The notes under the pieces were generated by a model that had not been told where the DNA came from, made no database searches, and saw only the letters and a list, made by a program, of their open reading frames with translations. From the NCBI RefSeq assembly GCF_025464955.1, contig NZ_JAODNM010000033.1, forward strand, positions 1 through 64,000: a stretch of 64,000 bases of DNA, given 5' to 3'. Position 1 is the stretch's first letter, and each line of letters begins with the position of its first letter. The stretch is from Amycolatopsis sp. (lineage in GTDB: Bacteria; Actinomycetota; Actinomycetes; Mycobacteriales; Pseudonocardiaceae). A program made the translations under genes and the position numbers. Positions 44,252 through 54,500 of this stretch are shown here, piece after piece.

Positions 44252-45661
44252 ATGCAACGCAAAAAGATCATCCGACTCGCCGCGTTCGTCATCCCCGCCG
44301 TCGCGATCATCGCGCTGGCCGCGGTGCCGGCTCTGTCCTCCAGTCAGGACGCCGAACAGAACGGCGAGGTCGAAGTCGAAGCTCTCAACCCGCAACCACA
44401 CGCGACAAGCGGCAGTTGCGGAGTCGAACGCTGGGCCGTCAAAACCGGGACCGACGCGGACAACGCCAAGATAACCCTGCAGTCGACAACCCCGGCCACC
44501 GTCGCATCATTGCGAGCACTGCCGAAACCCGCCAACCTGCCGTCCGCCAACCGCATCTCCCCGACCGAGGACACCGTCTTCCAGATCCACAGCACACTGA
44601 CCGAATACAAGCTGGAAAACGATTCCGACTACCACCTCGTTCTCGATGACGGCAACGGCACCACCATGATCGTCGAGATCCCCGACCCCGCCTGCACCGG
44701 CGCGTCCAGCCCGCTGCTGAGCAGCATCCAGAAGGCCCGTGCCGAGTTCAACGCCAAATACACCGTCACGACGAGCTTCAAGACCACCAACGTCCCGGTC
44801 ACCGTCACCGGCGTCGGGTTCTTCGATTTCCTGCACGGCCAAACCGGAGTCGCGCCCAACGGAATCGAGCTGCACGCGATCCTCGACGTCCAATTCGGCG
44901 GCACCACCGGCGGTGCCGTGACCGTGGCGAATCCCGGGCCCCAGACCGGCACCGTCGGCCAGCCGAGCAACCTGGCGGTCCCCGCGACAGACACCGCTGC
45001 CGGTACCCTGTCCTATCGCGCCACCGGGCTCCCACCCGGGTTGTCGATCACCAGCGCCACCGGCCTGATCACCGGCACCCCGACGACGGCGGGCACCACC
45101 ACGGTCACCGTGACCGCCACGGACTCCACCGGCCCCTCGGGCTCGACCACCTTCACCTGGGCCATCACCGGTTCCGGAGGCGGCTGCACCCCGGCCCAGC
45201 TGCTCGGCAACCCCGGCTTCGAAACCGGCACCGCCGCACCCTGGACCGGGACAACCAGCACCGTCACCAATAGCCCGACCGAGCCGCCGCACTCAGGCAC
45301 GTGGGACGCTTGGCTCGACGGCAAAGGCACTGCCCACACCGACACCCTCGCCCAGACTGTCACCCTTCCCACGGGCTGCACTGGCTACACACTCGGTTTC
45401 TGGCTGCATGTCGACACCGCCGAAACCAGTACCACCAAGGCCTACGACACGCTCACCGCGCAACTGCTCGACGGCTCGGGCACGGTCCTGCGAACCTTGG
45501 GTACCTACTCCAACCTCACCGCGGCCCCCGGCTACGCGCAGAAGACATTCGACCTGTCCGCGTACGCCGGAAAGGCAGTCACGGTGAAATTCACCGGCAC
45601 CGAGGACTACACCCAGCAATCCTCCTTCGTCCTGGACGACACCACGCTCAACCTCACCTGA
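44252..45661 (+). CDS. secreted protein with He_PIG Ig domain and galactose-binding-like tail
   Basis: 469 aa from ATG 44252, RBS TGGAGGACCGC; signal peptide 1-31. The N-terminal half (about 50-225: SGSCGVERWAVKTGTDADNA, YHLVLDDGNG, TGVGFFDFLHGQTGVAPNGI ELH) is an unassigned domain. Then a He_PIG Ig-like module (230-318: LSYRATGLPPGLSITSATGL, ITGTPTTAGTTTVTV) and a C-terminal beta-sandwich (322-469: LLGNPGFETG, GTWDAWLDGKGTAHTDTLAQ, YTLGFWLHVDTAETSTTKAY, FVLDDTTL). The last two modules are nearly identical to the tail of the phosphoesterase at 48194. Confidence 0.82.
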   Translation: MQRKKIIRLAAFVIPAVAIIALAAVPALSSSQDAEQNGEVEVEALNPQPHATSGSCGVERWAVKTGTDADNAKITLQSTTPATVASLRALPKPANLPSANRISPTEDTVFQIHSTLTEYKLENDSDYHLVLDDGNGTTMIVEIPDPACTGASSPLLSSIQKARAEFNAKYTVTTSFKTTNVPVTVTGVGFFDFLHGQTGVAPNGIELHAILDVQFGGTTGGAVTVANPGPQTGTVGQPSNLAVPATDTAAGTLSYRATGLPPGLSITSATGLITGTPTTAGTTTVTVTATDSTGPSGSTTFTWAITGSGGGCTPAQLLGNPGFETGTAAPWTGTTSTVTNSPTEPPHSGTWDAWLDGKGTAHTDTLAQTVTLPTGCTGYTLGFWLHVDTAETSTTKAYDTLTAQLLDGSGTVLRTLGTYSNLTAAPGYAQKTFDLSAYAGKAVTVKFTGTEDYTQQSSFVLDDTTLNLT

Positions 45662-45684
45662 GCACGGGTCAGGCCGCCAACCGT

Positions 45685-45734
45685 GACAAGGCCGGCGGCC
45701 GGATGCTTGCCCGCATCCGGCCGCCGGCCTTGTC
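45685..45734. terminator. 22-bp perfect hairpin between convergent genes
   Basis: GACAAGGCCGGCGGCCGGAT GC (45685-45706), loop TTGCCC, and its exact complement to 45734. No T-run. Placed between the convergent Ig-domain and BNR-protein genes, so a bidirectional terminator. Confidence 0.8.
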
Positions 45735-45745
45735 CGTGGCTCTGC

Positions 45746-47665
45746 TCAGTGGAGGGCGATACGGGTGATATAGGTGTCTTCGTCGTTGGCCACCGACGCG
45801 TTGGCGGCTCCAGCCTGACAGGTTCGCGGTGGCGCGGTCGGGGTGCCGGTTCCCGGGCACAGGAACAGATCGACCGGCCGGGTGTCCGACCACACCGGGT
45901 ACGCCGTCCGCGCGGTCACGGCGATACCGGCGTAGTCACCGTAGAACGTGCCGGCGAATTGCGTCGGCGGCGGGATGCTGCCCGACGTCGCTCTCGTGTG
46001 CGCGAACACCGCGCTGGACCCGGCCGGGTTGTGCGTCGCGGACACGGTGATGTCGGAGAACCCGAGGTTCTCGTCCGCGCCGTACTGCCGGTCGTAGTAG
46101 CTGACCGCGAACGTGCCGTCCGGGGAAAACGCGGCGCCCTGCCAGTACTGGTCGGTCCGAGTCTGCGCCCCGGCAGTGGTGACGACGGGCAGGTTCCGCG
46201 GGTCGGTGGTGGCGCCGGTGAAGCCGGCACCGGAGTTCGTCGAGGTCGACAGGACGATGTCGTTGTTGCAGGTACCGGTCTTCACCCCGGTGTACAGGTT
46301 GCCCGCAGGGGCGGGAGTGAACCCGGCCGGACTACACCCGGTGCTCTCCTGGGAATTCTTGTTGAGGTAGGAGCCGTAGGTCACCACGACCCGATTGCCG
46401 TGGGTGGGGTCCACCGCGCCGATGGGATAGTTGCTCGCCCGGAACACCGAGTTGGCCGACGGGCCCTTCTCCGGCACGCACGCCCGACCGGGATCCTGCC
46501 CGTTCTGATACGTGGCGCAGTCGGGAAGCTCGTAGTAGGAACCGACCAGGACCGGTGCCGAGAAGCTCTGACCGCCGTCACTCGAGCGCGAGAGGAGCAC
46601 CTGGTTGTGGTTGTCGGTGGCCGACGCGGCATCGTTGTTGAAATTGTTGTAGACCACGTACAGCGCACCGTCCGGGCCGACGAACGGCTGCGAATCCTGG
46701 TTCTGGTTGCACCGGCCGAACGGCGTGGGCTGACCCGTGGCGTTCGGGCACAGGGCACTGTCGGCGCTGACGAGGACCGGCGCGGAGAACGTCTCGCCGT
46801 AGTCGGCGGAGTAGGCCTCGTAGATGTAGCCGGTGCCATCGGCGGCGAACGTCGTCCAGGACACGTACACACGGTCCCGGAACGGACTGTGCGCGTTGCT
46901 GTCGACGGCGAGGAGTTGCTTGTCGAGCAGGAAGGTCCCGGCACCGGCGGTGTCGTTGTGGGTCGTGACAGGGCGTCCGGTGAAGTTCCACGAGGCGCCG
47001 TTGGTACCGGTGGACCGGTAGAGCAGGAACGCGCTGGACTGGTCGGGGTTCGGCGAGGTCCCGTTGCCGCGGTTGAACACCTGACAAGACAGGTAGGCGT
47101 TGCCCCGGGAATCCCACGCGACCGATGTGTCGCCGCCGGCCTGCCAGTACTCCCGTGGTGCGCCGAAGTCGCCGCCGCGACTGAAGCCGTTGGGCGTGGT
47201 GGCGTCCGCCCAGGTCCGGGCGCCGTCGAGGGAATAGCTCACGCCGCAGGTGCCGTCACCACGGCGGTAGTCGTTATAGCTGGACACGACGTGGTCGGCG
47301 TTGTTCGGGTCGGCCGCGGCCCAGGTCTCGTTCTGGGCTTGCCCCCGACCCTGCAAATCGCTGTCGGTGACGTTGAGGCAGTTCTGGTTGACCTTGACAT
47401 TGGCGCCGAACTGGTTCACGCACGCCGCCGCGGTCGCGGGCTTGGCGGTACCGGGGACGGCCTGCCGGTGGACTGTGGCGGGATCCTCGCCATTGAGGAC
47501 GGTCGACAACAGGCCGGAGACGTGGCGTTGCTGAACCTTGGTGAGCTGGGCGTAACCGAACGGCTGGGCGTTCGCGGCCTGGACCGCGAACAGCCCGAGC
47601 GCTGCCGAGGTCAGCAGCGTGACGCCGAGGGCGAAGTAGGTACGGGGACGGGGGTGTCGCGTCAT
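45746..47665 (-). CDS. secreted BNR/sialidase-fold protein
   Basis: 639 aa, signal peptide 1-33. N-terminal QPFGYAQLTKVQQRHVSGLL segment, then a propeller with Asp-box-like repeats: SYSLDGARTWAD (about 143), AYSADYGETFSAP (about 281), SRSSDGGQSFSAP (about 361) and STSTNSGAGFTG. ETWAAADPNNADHVVSSYND, FLLDKQLLAVDSNAHSPFRD and AYPVWSDTR are other conserved blocks. The fold matches exo-sialidase/WD40-YVTN-type proteins, but the Arg triad and catalytic Tyr of true sialidases cannot be assigned, so hydrolase activity is uncertain. Extracellular. Confidence 0.8.
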   Translation of the reverse strand: MTRHPRPRTYFALGVTLLTSAALGLFAVQAANAQPFGYAQLTKVQQRHVSGLLSTVLNGEDPATVHRQAVPGTAKPATAAACVNQFGANVKVNQNCLNVTDSDLQGRGQAQNETWAAADPNNADHVVSSYNDYRRGDGTCGVSYSLDGARTWADATTPNGFSRGGDFGAPREYWQAGGDTSVAWDSRGNAYLSCQVFNRGNGTSPNPDQSSAFLLYRSTGTNGASWNFTGRPVTTHNDTAGAGTFLLDKQLLAVDSNAHSPFRDRVYVSWTTFAADGTGYIYEAYSADYGETFSAPVLVSADSALCPNATGQPTPFGRCNQNQDSQPFVGPDGALYVVYNNFNNDAASATDNHNQVLLSRSSDGGQSFSAPVLVGSYYELPDCATYQNGQDPGRACVPEKGPSANSVFRASNYPIGAVDPTHGNRVVVTYGSYLNKNSQESTGCSPAGFTPAPAGNLYTGVKTGTCNNDIVLSTSTNSGAGFTGATTDPRNLPVVTTAGAQTRTDQYWQGAAFSPDGTFAVSYYDRQYGADENLGFSDITVSATHNPAGSSAVFAHTRATSGSIPPPTQFAGTFYGDYAGIAVTARTAYPVWSDTRPVDLFLCPGTGTPTAPPRTCQAGAANASVANDEDTYITRIALH

Positions 47666-48193
47666 CGCGCGCTCCCTGGTTACTCGAACACGGGTACGTC
47701 CGGGACGCCGCCAGCCACACGACGAGCGTGCCTTGGTGCGCCGTCCGACTTGTCGGCGTTCAGCGGTCGATCGTTACCGCGGCCGCACAATCGATTGATT
47801 CCGGCAACCAGAACAAGGAGACGCAGTCGACACGCCCGGAAGTTGATCAGCTATCGGAAGGTTAATCCTGGGACAAATCAATTTTACTTTTCGCCGGCGA
47901 GCCAGCACTTAACAAACTGTTCAGTCACCGTTGGTGTCACCAACCCGACCGACCCGACGACCAGAAGACCGCAGGAATGCGAAACAGGCCCAGCGGATCG
48001 GCCAAATGGGGTCGCTTCAGTGGAATAGCGCCACTACCGACTTCCGGGGGTGCCACACGTGTCCGGCACGCGGTACACCTGACCGCGCCGAACTCGGCAA
48101 GATTCGACGCGGTAGCGCCGGTGTCGGACATTCTCGCGCGACAAAAGCACATTCCCCGGCAGCCGGCCCTGATCTGGAGGAACGAGTACGCCG
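47666..48193. other. intergenic region with AT-rich core
   Basis: About 530 bases between divergent secreted-protein genes. An AT-rich core (47850-47935, for example CAATTTTACTTTTCGCC) probably carries promoters. No gene recognised. Confidence 0.45.
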
Positions 48194-49900
48194 ATGAACT
48201 TCGCCCGCAGCAAGGCCCAATCACGTCTGAGGAGACCGACGACGATGGTCGACAGGTCACGATTCCCCCGCTACACCGGTGTTGTGCTCGCGGCGTTGAC
48301 CGCGATAGCGCTCACCGGACTCGCCCCCGGCATTGCCTCGGCCCAGCCCTCCGCCCTGGCGAACACGGCCGCAACACCGGCAAGTGCCGGCTCGGTTCCC
48401 CGACCCGACCACGTGGTCGTCGTGGTGGAAGAGAACCACTCCTACTCCGACGTGATCGGGAACTCCGCGGCCCCCTACATCAATACCCTCGCCGGTCAGG
48501 GTGCGTCCTTCACGCAGTCCTTCGCGATCACCCACCCGAGCGAACCCAACTACCTCGCCCTGTTCTCCGGATCCACCCAGGGCCTGTCCGACGACTCCTG
48601 CCCGCACACCTTTTCCGGCGCGAACCTCGGACAGGAACTGCGCGGCGGCGGGTTCGGTTTCACCGGCTACTCCGAGACCATGCCTTCGGCCGGGTACACC
48701 GGCTGCACCAGCGGCTCCTACGCCCGCAAACACAATCCCTGGGTCAACTTCAGCAACGTCCCGACGTCGGCAAACCAGCCCTTCACCGCCTTCCCCACCG
48801 ACTACTCGACCCTGCCGACGCTGTCGTTCGTGATCCCCAACCTGCGCAACGACATGCACGACGGCACAGTTGCCCAGGGCGACACCTGGCTGCACAACAA
48901 CATCGACGGCTACGCCCAGTGGGCCAAGGCGCACAACAGCGTCCTCGTCGTCACGTGGGACGAGGACGACAACAGCGCGGGCAATCAGGTCCCGACCATC
49001 ATCACCGGAGCCGGCGTCACCCCCGGCTCCTACGCGGAGACGATCAACCACTACAGCGTGCTGCGCACCCTCGAAGACGCCTACGGACTCCCTGCCGCCG
49101 GCGCCAGCGCGACTGCCACGCCCATCACCGACATCTGGTCGTCCTCCCCCACCGGCACCGTGACCGTCACCAACCCCGGCACCCAGAGCGGAACCGTCGG
49201 CACCTCGTCCAGTCTGCAGATCAGTGCCGCTGACACCGCCGGCGGCACCCTCACCTACACCGCCGCGAACCTTCCGGCAGGACTCTCGATCAACCCTGCC
49301 ACCGGGCTCATCTCCGGTACACCCACCTCCGCGGGATCGGCAACAGTCACGGTGACCGTCACCGACTCGACCGGCCCAGCGGGATCGACGTCGTTCACCT
49401 GGACCGTCACCGGGCCCGGCGGAACTTGCACCGCCACGCAACTGCTGGGCAACCCGGGCTTCGACACCGGAACGCCGGCCCCGTGGTCGACCACAGCCGT
49501 CATCACCAACAGTGGTTCCCAACCCGCACACAGCGGCGGCTGGGCTGCCTGGCTCGACGGCCACGGCTCCACCCATACCGACACCTTGTCCCAGACGGTC
49601 ACCCTGCCCACCGGTTGCGCGACCTACCGCCTGGGCTTCTGGTTACACATCGACACCGCTGAAACCACCACGACGAAGGCCTACGACACGCTCAAGGCCC
49701 AGATACTGAACAGCTCAGGAACGGTGCTGTCCACAGTGGCCACCTACTCCAACCTCAACGCGGCACCCGGCTACACCCAGCACACCGCGGACCTGTCCGC
49801 CTACGCCGGCCAGACCGTCACTCTGCGATTCACCGGCGCCGAGGACTTCACCCTGCAAACGTCGTTCGTCCTCGACGACACCAGCCTCGCCCTGTCCTGA
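48194..49900 (+). CDS. secreted phosphoesterase (PF04185) with He_PIG and galactose-binding-like tail
   Basis: 568 aa from ATG 48194 (GGAGGAACGAG upstream; ATG 48245 is an alternative start). Signal peptide ends near ASAQ. Phosphoesterase domain about 68-310: DHVVVVVEENHSYSDVIGNS, HPSEPNYLALFSGST, GFTGYSETMPSAGYTGCTSG, KHNPWVNF, LSFVIPNLRNDMHDGTVAQG, DTWL, VVTWDEDDN and NHYSVLRTLEDAYGL. Then He_PIG Ig module (about 318-415) and a galactose-binding-like sandwich (418-568). The tail is the same two-module cassette as in the protein at 44252. Likely cleaves phosphodiesters or phosphomonoesters of glycans or lipids outside the cell. Confidence 0.9.
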   Translation: MNFARSKAQSRLRRPTTMVDRSRFPRYTGVVLAALTAIALTGLAPGIASAQPSALANTAATPASAGSVPRPDHVVVVVEENHSYSDVIGNSAAPYINTLAGQGASFTQSFAITHPSEPNYLALFSGSTQGLSDDSCPHTFSGANLGQELRGGGFGFTGYSETMPSAGYTGCTSGSYARKHNPWVNFSNVPTSANQPFTAFPTDYSTLPTLSFVIPNLRNDMHDGTVAQGDTWLHNNIDGYAQWAKAHNSVLVVTWDEDDNSAGNQVPTIITGAGVTPGSYAETINHYSVLRTLEDAYGLPAAGASATATPITDIWSSSPTGTVTVTNPGTQSGTVGTSSSLQISAADTAGGTLTYTAANLPAGLSINPATGLISGTPTSAGSATVTVTVTDSTGPAGSTSFTWTVTGPGGTCTATQLLGNPGFDTGTPAPWSTTAVITNSGSQPAHSGGWAAWLDGHGSTHTDTLSQTVTLPTGCATYRLGFWLHIDTAETTTTKAYDTLKAQILNSSGTVLSTVATYSNLNAAPGYTQHTADLSAYAGQTVTLRFTGAEDFTLQTSFVLDDTSLALS

Positions 49901-49935
49901 CCAAGAGGCGACAGGTTCCTTGGCAAAGCCGAGTC

Positions 49936-49974
49936 GTGCACTGTGGACCGCGAGAAGTGCGGTCCACAGTGCAC
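49936..49974. terminator. 16-bp perfect hairpin between convergent genes
   Basis: GTGCACTGTGGACCGC - GAGAAGT - GCGGTCCACAGTGCAC between the phosphoesterase and epimerase stops. No T-run; bidirectional terminator. Confidence 0.8.
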
Positions 49975-49976
49975 GT

Positions 49977-50924
49977 TCACCGGTCGTTGCCCGCGCGGAG
50001 CCAGGCTAGGTAGTCGGCGACCGCGCGTTCGGTGTCGTAGGCGGGCCGATAGCCGGTGTCCTGCTGGATGTGGGTGATGTCGAGGTAGCTCTGTCGGCCG
50101 GACCCGCCCGTGGGTAGCTCGATCCGGGCGTCCGGGACGACCTTCTTGATCGCGGCGATGACCTCGGCGTTCGTCGTCGCGCGGCCGGCTGCGACGTTGT
50201 AGGTGCGGTGGCTGAGCTGGTCTACGAGTTGGAGCAGCGCGATGGCTCGGCCGCAGTCCTTGACGTAGCACAGATCGATCGCATCCTCCGCGTGTACGGG
50301 GGAGCTCAGCCTGGAGAGGTCCGGCTCGGTCCCGCGGGCAGCGGCGTGGACGAGTTGGGGCGCGGCGAAGAACGGACCCGCGGCGCGGCCGAGCGGCCCC
50401 CAGATGGCGCCGATGCGGTAGTTGACGATCTCGAGGCCGGTGGCGCCGGCCAGGTGATCGGACAGCAGCTCGCCGATCTTCTTGAACGCCGGGATCACGT
50501 GGTCCGCGGTCATCGGCAACGGCATGTCCTCACCGAGTGCGCCCTCGTCGGTGACGCCGCCGTACACGCCGATCGTGCTCGCGACGCCCACGCGCGTCAC
50601 GCCCCAGTCCTGGGCGGCCTGCAGGACGTTGAACAGGCCGCCGATCGCGGTGCGCGCGGCGTCGATGGGCTGGGCGGCGCTGGGCGGCCAGGGCATCGAA
50701 CCGGCGAGGTGCACGATGCCGGTGATCTTGTGACGGGTTCCGATGTCGAGCAACGTCTTCAGATCGGTGATGTCCGCCTGCTCCACCACCACCGGCTCCC
50801 CTGCGGGGCCTGCCGGAGCCTCGACAGCGCGGCGCTGGACCAGCACGCAGGATTCGCCCAGGTCGAGCAGGGCTCGCACGGTGTGTGAGCCGATGAAGCC
50901 CAGGCCCCCGGTAACCAAGATCAT
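49977..50924 (-). CDS. NAD(P)-dependent epimerase/dehydratase (extended SDR)
   Basis: 315 aa from ATG 50924. Rossmann motif VTGGLGFIGSHTV at the N-terminus and DITDLKTLLDIGTRHKITGI VHLAG. The catalytic Ser/Thr-Tyr region is unusual: around VASTIGVYGGVTDEGALGED the expected YxxxK is not obvious; a lysine follows in AFKKIGE. NYRIGAIWGPLG and YNVAAGRATT are family blocks. Divergent from a MarR gene with a perfect palindrome in between, so likely MarR-controlled. Confidence 0.87.
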   Translation of the reverse strand: MILVTGGLGFIGSHTVRALLDLGESCVLVQRRAVEAPAGPAGEPVVVEQADITDLKTLLDIGTRHKITGIVHLAGSMPWPPSAAQPIDAARTAIGGLFNVLQAAQDWGVTRVGVASTIGVYGGVTDEGALGEDMPLPMTADHVIPAFKKIGELLSDHLAGATGLEIVNYRIGAIWGPLGRAAGPFFAAPQLVHAAARGTEPDLSRLSSPVHAEDAIDLCYVKDCGRAIALLQLVDQLSHRTYNVAAGRATTNAEVIAAIKKVVPDARIELPTGGSGRQSYLDITHIQQDTGYRPAYDTERAVADYLAWLRAGNDR

Positions 50925-50946
50925 GACGACTCCATCTGCAGCTTGA

Positions 50947-50973
50947 CTGATCATCAGTAGTACTGACGATCAG
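50947..50973. promoter_or_regulatory. MarR operator palindrome
   Basis: CTGATC-A-TCAGT-AGT-ACTGA-C-GATCAG: inverted repeat over 27 bases with one mismatched pair, 22 bases upstream of the epimerase start and 20 upstream of the MarR start. Very likely the MarR binding site. Confidence 0.75.
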
Positions 50974-50993
50974 CCTAACGATAGAGTTGGCCG

Positions 50994-51443
50994 ATGTCGA
51001 GCACTGATGGACCGGGACCGGAGTTGGGCAAGCGTCTGGGCTACTTGCTCAAACACGCGCAGCTGCGGATGGCCGCGCTCAACGAGGAGGCGTTGGCGCC
51101 GTACGGCACCAACGGACGTGAGCTAGCGGTGCTGCTAGTTCTCGACGGCCGCGAGCCGGCCTCCCAGCAGCAGGCAGCGCATCGCCTGGGCATCGATCGC
51201 ACGACGATGGTCGCGTTGCTGGACACGCTCGAAGGCAAGGGGCTGGTGTCGCGTCATCCGCACGCGGACGACCGGCGTCGCAACGTGGTCGAACTGACCG
51301 AGGCCGGGCAGGACACCGTCCGGAGAGCCACCAAGGCAAGCAATGAGGCCGAGCGCACGTTCCTCGCGCCGCTCAGCTCACAGGCCGCCCAACACCTGCG
51401 GGACTCCTTGCAGACCATCGTGATCCAGCCGGGCAAGCCCTAG
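50994..51443 (+). CDS. MarR-family transcriptional regulator
   Basis: 149 aa. Winged helix: LAVLLVLDGREPASQQQAAH, RLGIDRTTMVALLDTLEGKG, LVSRHPHADDRRRNVVELTE and AGQDTV (about 40-110), with the DDRR wing signature. Divergent from the epimerase. Followed by a perfect hairpin terminator. Confidence 0.93.
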   Translation: MSSTDGPGPELGKRLGYLLKHAQLRMAALNEEALAPYGTNGRELAVLLVLDGREPASQQQAAHRLGIDRTTMVALLDTLEGKGLVSRHPHADDRRRNVVELTEAGQDTVRRATKASNEAERTFLAPLSSQAAQHLRDSLQTIVIQPGKP

Positions 51444-51511
51444 ACGGTTGCCGCGACACCGTGGCCGATACTGAGGCATTCCGGCATCGCGCTCACCGCC
51501 GGCATCTCAGC

Positions 51512-51559
51512 GACAAGCGTCGGGCGGGGAAACCCATGGCTCCCCACCCGACGCTTGTC
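51512..51559. terminator. 18-bp hairpin between convergent genes
   Basis: GACAAGCGTCGGG-C-GGGGA, loop AACCCATGGC, TCCCC-A-CCCGACGCTTGTC: one mismatched pair in an otherwise perfect stem, between the MarR stop and the big lyase stop. Confidence 0.8.
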
Positions 51560-51578
51560 CTGGGTGTTCGGTTCCCCT

Positions 51579-54500
51579 TCAGCTTTGGGGCGCGCCTGAG
51601 ACGGAGTAGGCGTCCCAGTCGTAGAGGAATCCCTTCACATTCGGGCCGTCGGTGGCCGGGTTGCCATGATCGTCGACGAGGATGTTGCTCTGGTTGAGCG
51701 CATGGCTGATGTATCCGTGGTCGAGCTTGTACTTCAGATCCAGCGTGCCGATGTGGTAGGCCGTCTCGTTGGAGGCGCCGGCGGGGTTGAAGTTGCCGAG
51801 CACCTGCATGCTGACCCGGCTCCCGGTCACGTTCATCCAGCCTTCGAAGGTATACAGCGCGGAGCTGCGCAGGCCCTGCGAGTCCGTGGAGCTGAATTCG
51901 TGTCCCATACAGCACTTCCCGTCGTACGGACTGGTTGTGCCGTCGGCGATGTGGGCGGGGCTGACGGTGCTCTGCGCGGTCTTGTCGAAGGTGTTGCCGG
52001 CGATCGTGTTCCAGATACCCATCAGGTCGCTGGAATGGTGACCCTGATACAGGAACGCTCTGGCGATCGCCGCGTTGCCACCAGTACCGACCGCGGCGAA
52101 GCATTGGCCGGAGTTGGTCAGACCGGCCGCCTTCAGTTGCGAGGTGACCGTGGCATCGCTGAACGACGTCAGCATCGAATCCCAGTTCGCCGCCCCGAAG
52201 AACTGGATCGCCGCGATCTCGGTGTCGACACCACCATCGCGGTAGTTCGGGTTGTTGGTCTTGGAGAAGTTGCCGAACCCGCAGATGCCGGAGGAGAAGC
52301 TGTTGGCGTCGTTGTAGGTGTAGTTGCTGCCGTAGCCCATCGCGGCTTCCAGCAAGGTCACCTTGTTCTGTTCTGCCGCGGTGAGCTCACTCCACGCCGG
52401 GCCGTTCTTCAGCAACAGCAGCGCTTGCGCGACCGGCGCCTGAGCCCACATCTCGAGACCACCGTCGGAATCGGGTTCCTTCCCGCCGGAGATCATGGTG
52501 CGCACCTGGGCCAGCAGGGCACTGTCCACGGTGGTGCCGCCGGTCGCCTTCGCGCCAGGCGCCACCTTGTCCACGAGAGCCAGGTAGTAGACCACCTTGG
52601 ACTCGCCGATGTTCACTGGATTGGTTCCCGGCCGCGGCACGGCCGAAGTCGGCGCAGCCCAGGCGAAAAGCGGCGCCGCGACCGCACTGTCGATCTCGGG
52701 CTGGCTGAAGCCGGACCCGCCACCGCCACCACTCGTCGTGGCGGTCACCGGCGCGCTCGGCGCCGACTCGACACCTGCCGAGTCCACCGCGCTCACCGTG
52801 TAGCTGTGCGAACTGCCAGGCGCGAGCCCACTGATCGTGGCACTGGTCGTCGTCGGTGTGGCCACCACGACGCTGCCTTCGTAAACCTTGTACGACACAG
52901 CAGGGTCGCTGTTGTTCGTCTCCGACCAGGACAGGTTCACGCTAGAACTCGTCGTGCCCGACACAGCCAGACCCGTCGGAGTGGCCGGGCCGGTAGAATT
53001 GGGATTCGTCGCACCGGTCACCGACGCGCTCTGTGCCGACGTCGCACCTGCCGAATCCACCGCCACCACCGTGTAGGTGTGGCTGCTGCCAGCCGCGAGC
53101 CCGCCGATCGTGGCACTCATCGCTGTCGGCGTGGCCACCACGACACTGCCTTCGTAGACCTTGTACGACACCGCCGGATCAGTGTTGTCGGTCTCCGACC
53201 ACGACAGCGTCAGACTCGAACTCGTCGCCGCCGACACCGCCAGCCCCGTTGGGACGGCGGGGGTTCCGCCACCACCGGTGCCCTGGCCGTTGACCGTGAC
53301 GTTCGTCGGGGGAAGGTAGCCGGTGGTGTAGTCCCCACTGAACACGACCGTGACGCTCGCGCCGTTGGCGATGGAGCCGCTGCTGCCAGTGTTGGTGAAC
53401 GTGTAGTGGTTCCCACTCGTCGTCAGCGTGGCATTGCTCTCGCTTTCGATGTTCTCGCTGGCGTCAAGATCGAACTGCACATTCCAGCCGTTCACCGCGC
53501 TACCGGATTTGTTGGTGATGGTGGCACTGTCGGTGAACCCGTTGCCCCAGTCCTTCGTCTTGGCAATGGTCACCGTGAGACCGCCACCGGAACTGCTGGA
53601 GGTCTGCCCCGTCGCCGGGACGCTCTGCGCCGACTCGGCACCGGTCGAGTCCAGCGCGCTCACGGTGTAGGTGTGGCCGGTGTTCGGTGCCAGTCCGGTG
53701 ATGGTGGCGCTGGTGGTGGTCGGGGTGGCCACCACGGTGGTGCCCTCATAAACCTTGTACGACACAGCAGGATCGGCGTTGTTCGTCTCCGACCAGGACA
53801 GCTTCAGGCTCGACGTCGTCGCCCCGGAGGTGGCCAGACCCGTTGGCGTGGCAGGAGTGTTGGTACCGCCGCCGCTTGTCGTGCCCGTCGCCGACATGCT
53901 CGGTGTCGATACGTTGCCCGCCGAATCGATGGCCTCCACGGTGTAGGTGTGGCTGGTGTTCGGCGCGAGACCGCTGATCGTGGCGCTGGTAGCGGTCGGG
54001 GTGGCCACCACCGCGGTGCCCTCGAAGACCTTGTACGACACTGCAGGATCAGCGTTGTCGGCCTGCGACCACGACAGGTTCAGACTCGACGACGTCGCCC
54101 CCGAGGCGGTCAGGCCGGTCGGAGTAGCCGGAGTGGCGGGGCCACCGCCGGTCTGCTGCCCGGTGGCAAGGGTGAAGTCGGCGAACTCGTCGGTGGTGGT
54201 TTTACTCGGGCTCCACGACGTGTCGTGGCCGCCATGGAAGGTGGAGAAGAACACGCCTGAGTTCGCGCCGGGCAGCGTCTGCGTGGTCTGGCATACCGGG
54301 GTGGATCCGCCGTCGCTCCAGACGGTGATCGAACCGGTGGTGGTGTTCACCTGCTGCTCGATCGAATGCCACTTACCGTCCCCGGCGAACTTCCAGTTGC
54401 CCTTGCAGAGATCTGCGCCGAAGCCGCCACCGGACGCGGTGTAGAAGTACAGCTCGCCATCGGTCGCGTTGGCACTCCCGCCGCGCCACATGTAGCGCGT

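Noticed and set aside
45683..48028. 781-aa plus-strand frame opposite the BNR protein
   Set aside because: Antisense shadow of a well-supported secreted propeller; no signal peptide or family motif.
51666..54260. 864-aa plus-strand open frame opposite the giant lyase
   Set aside because: Antisense mirror of FN3 repeats at high GC; repetitive RRG/VG-rich sequence, no domain, no RBS.
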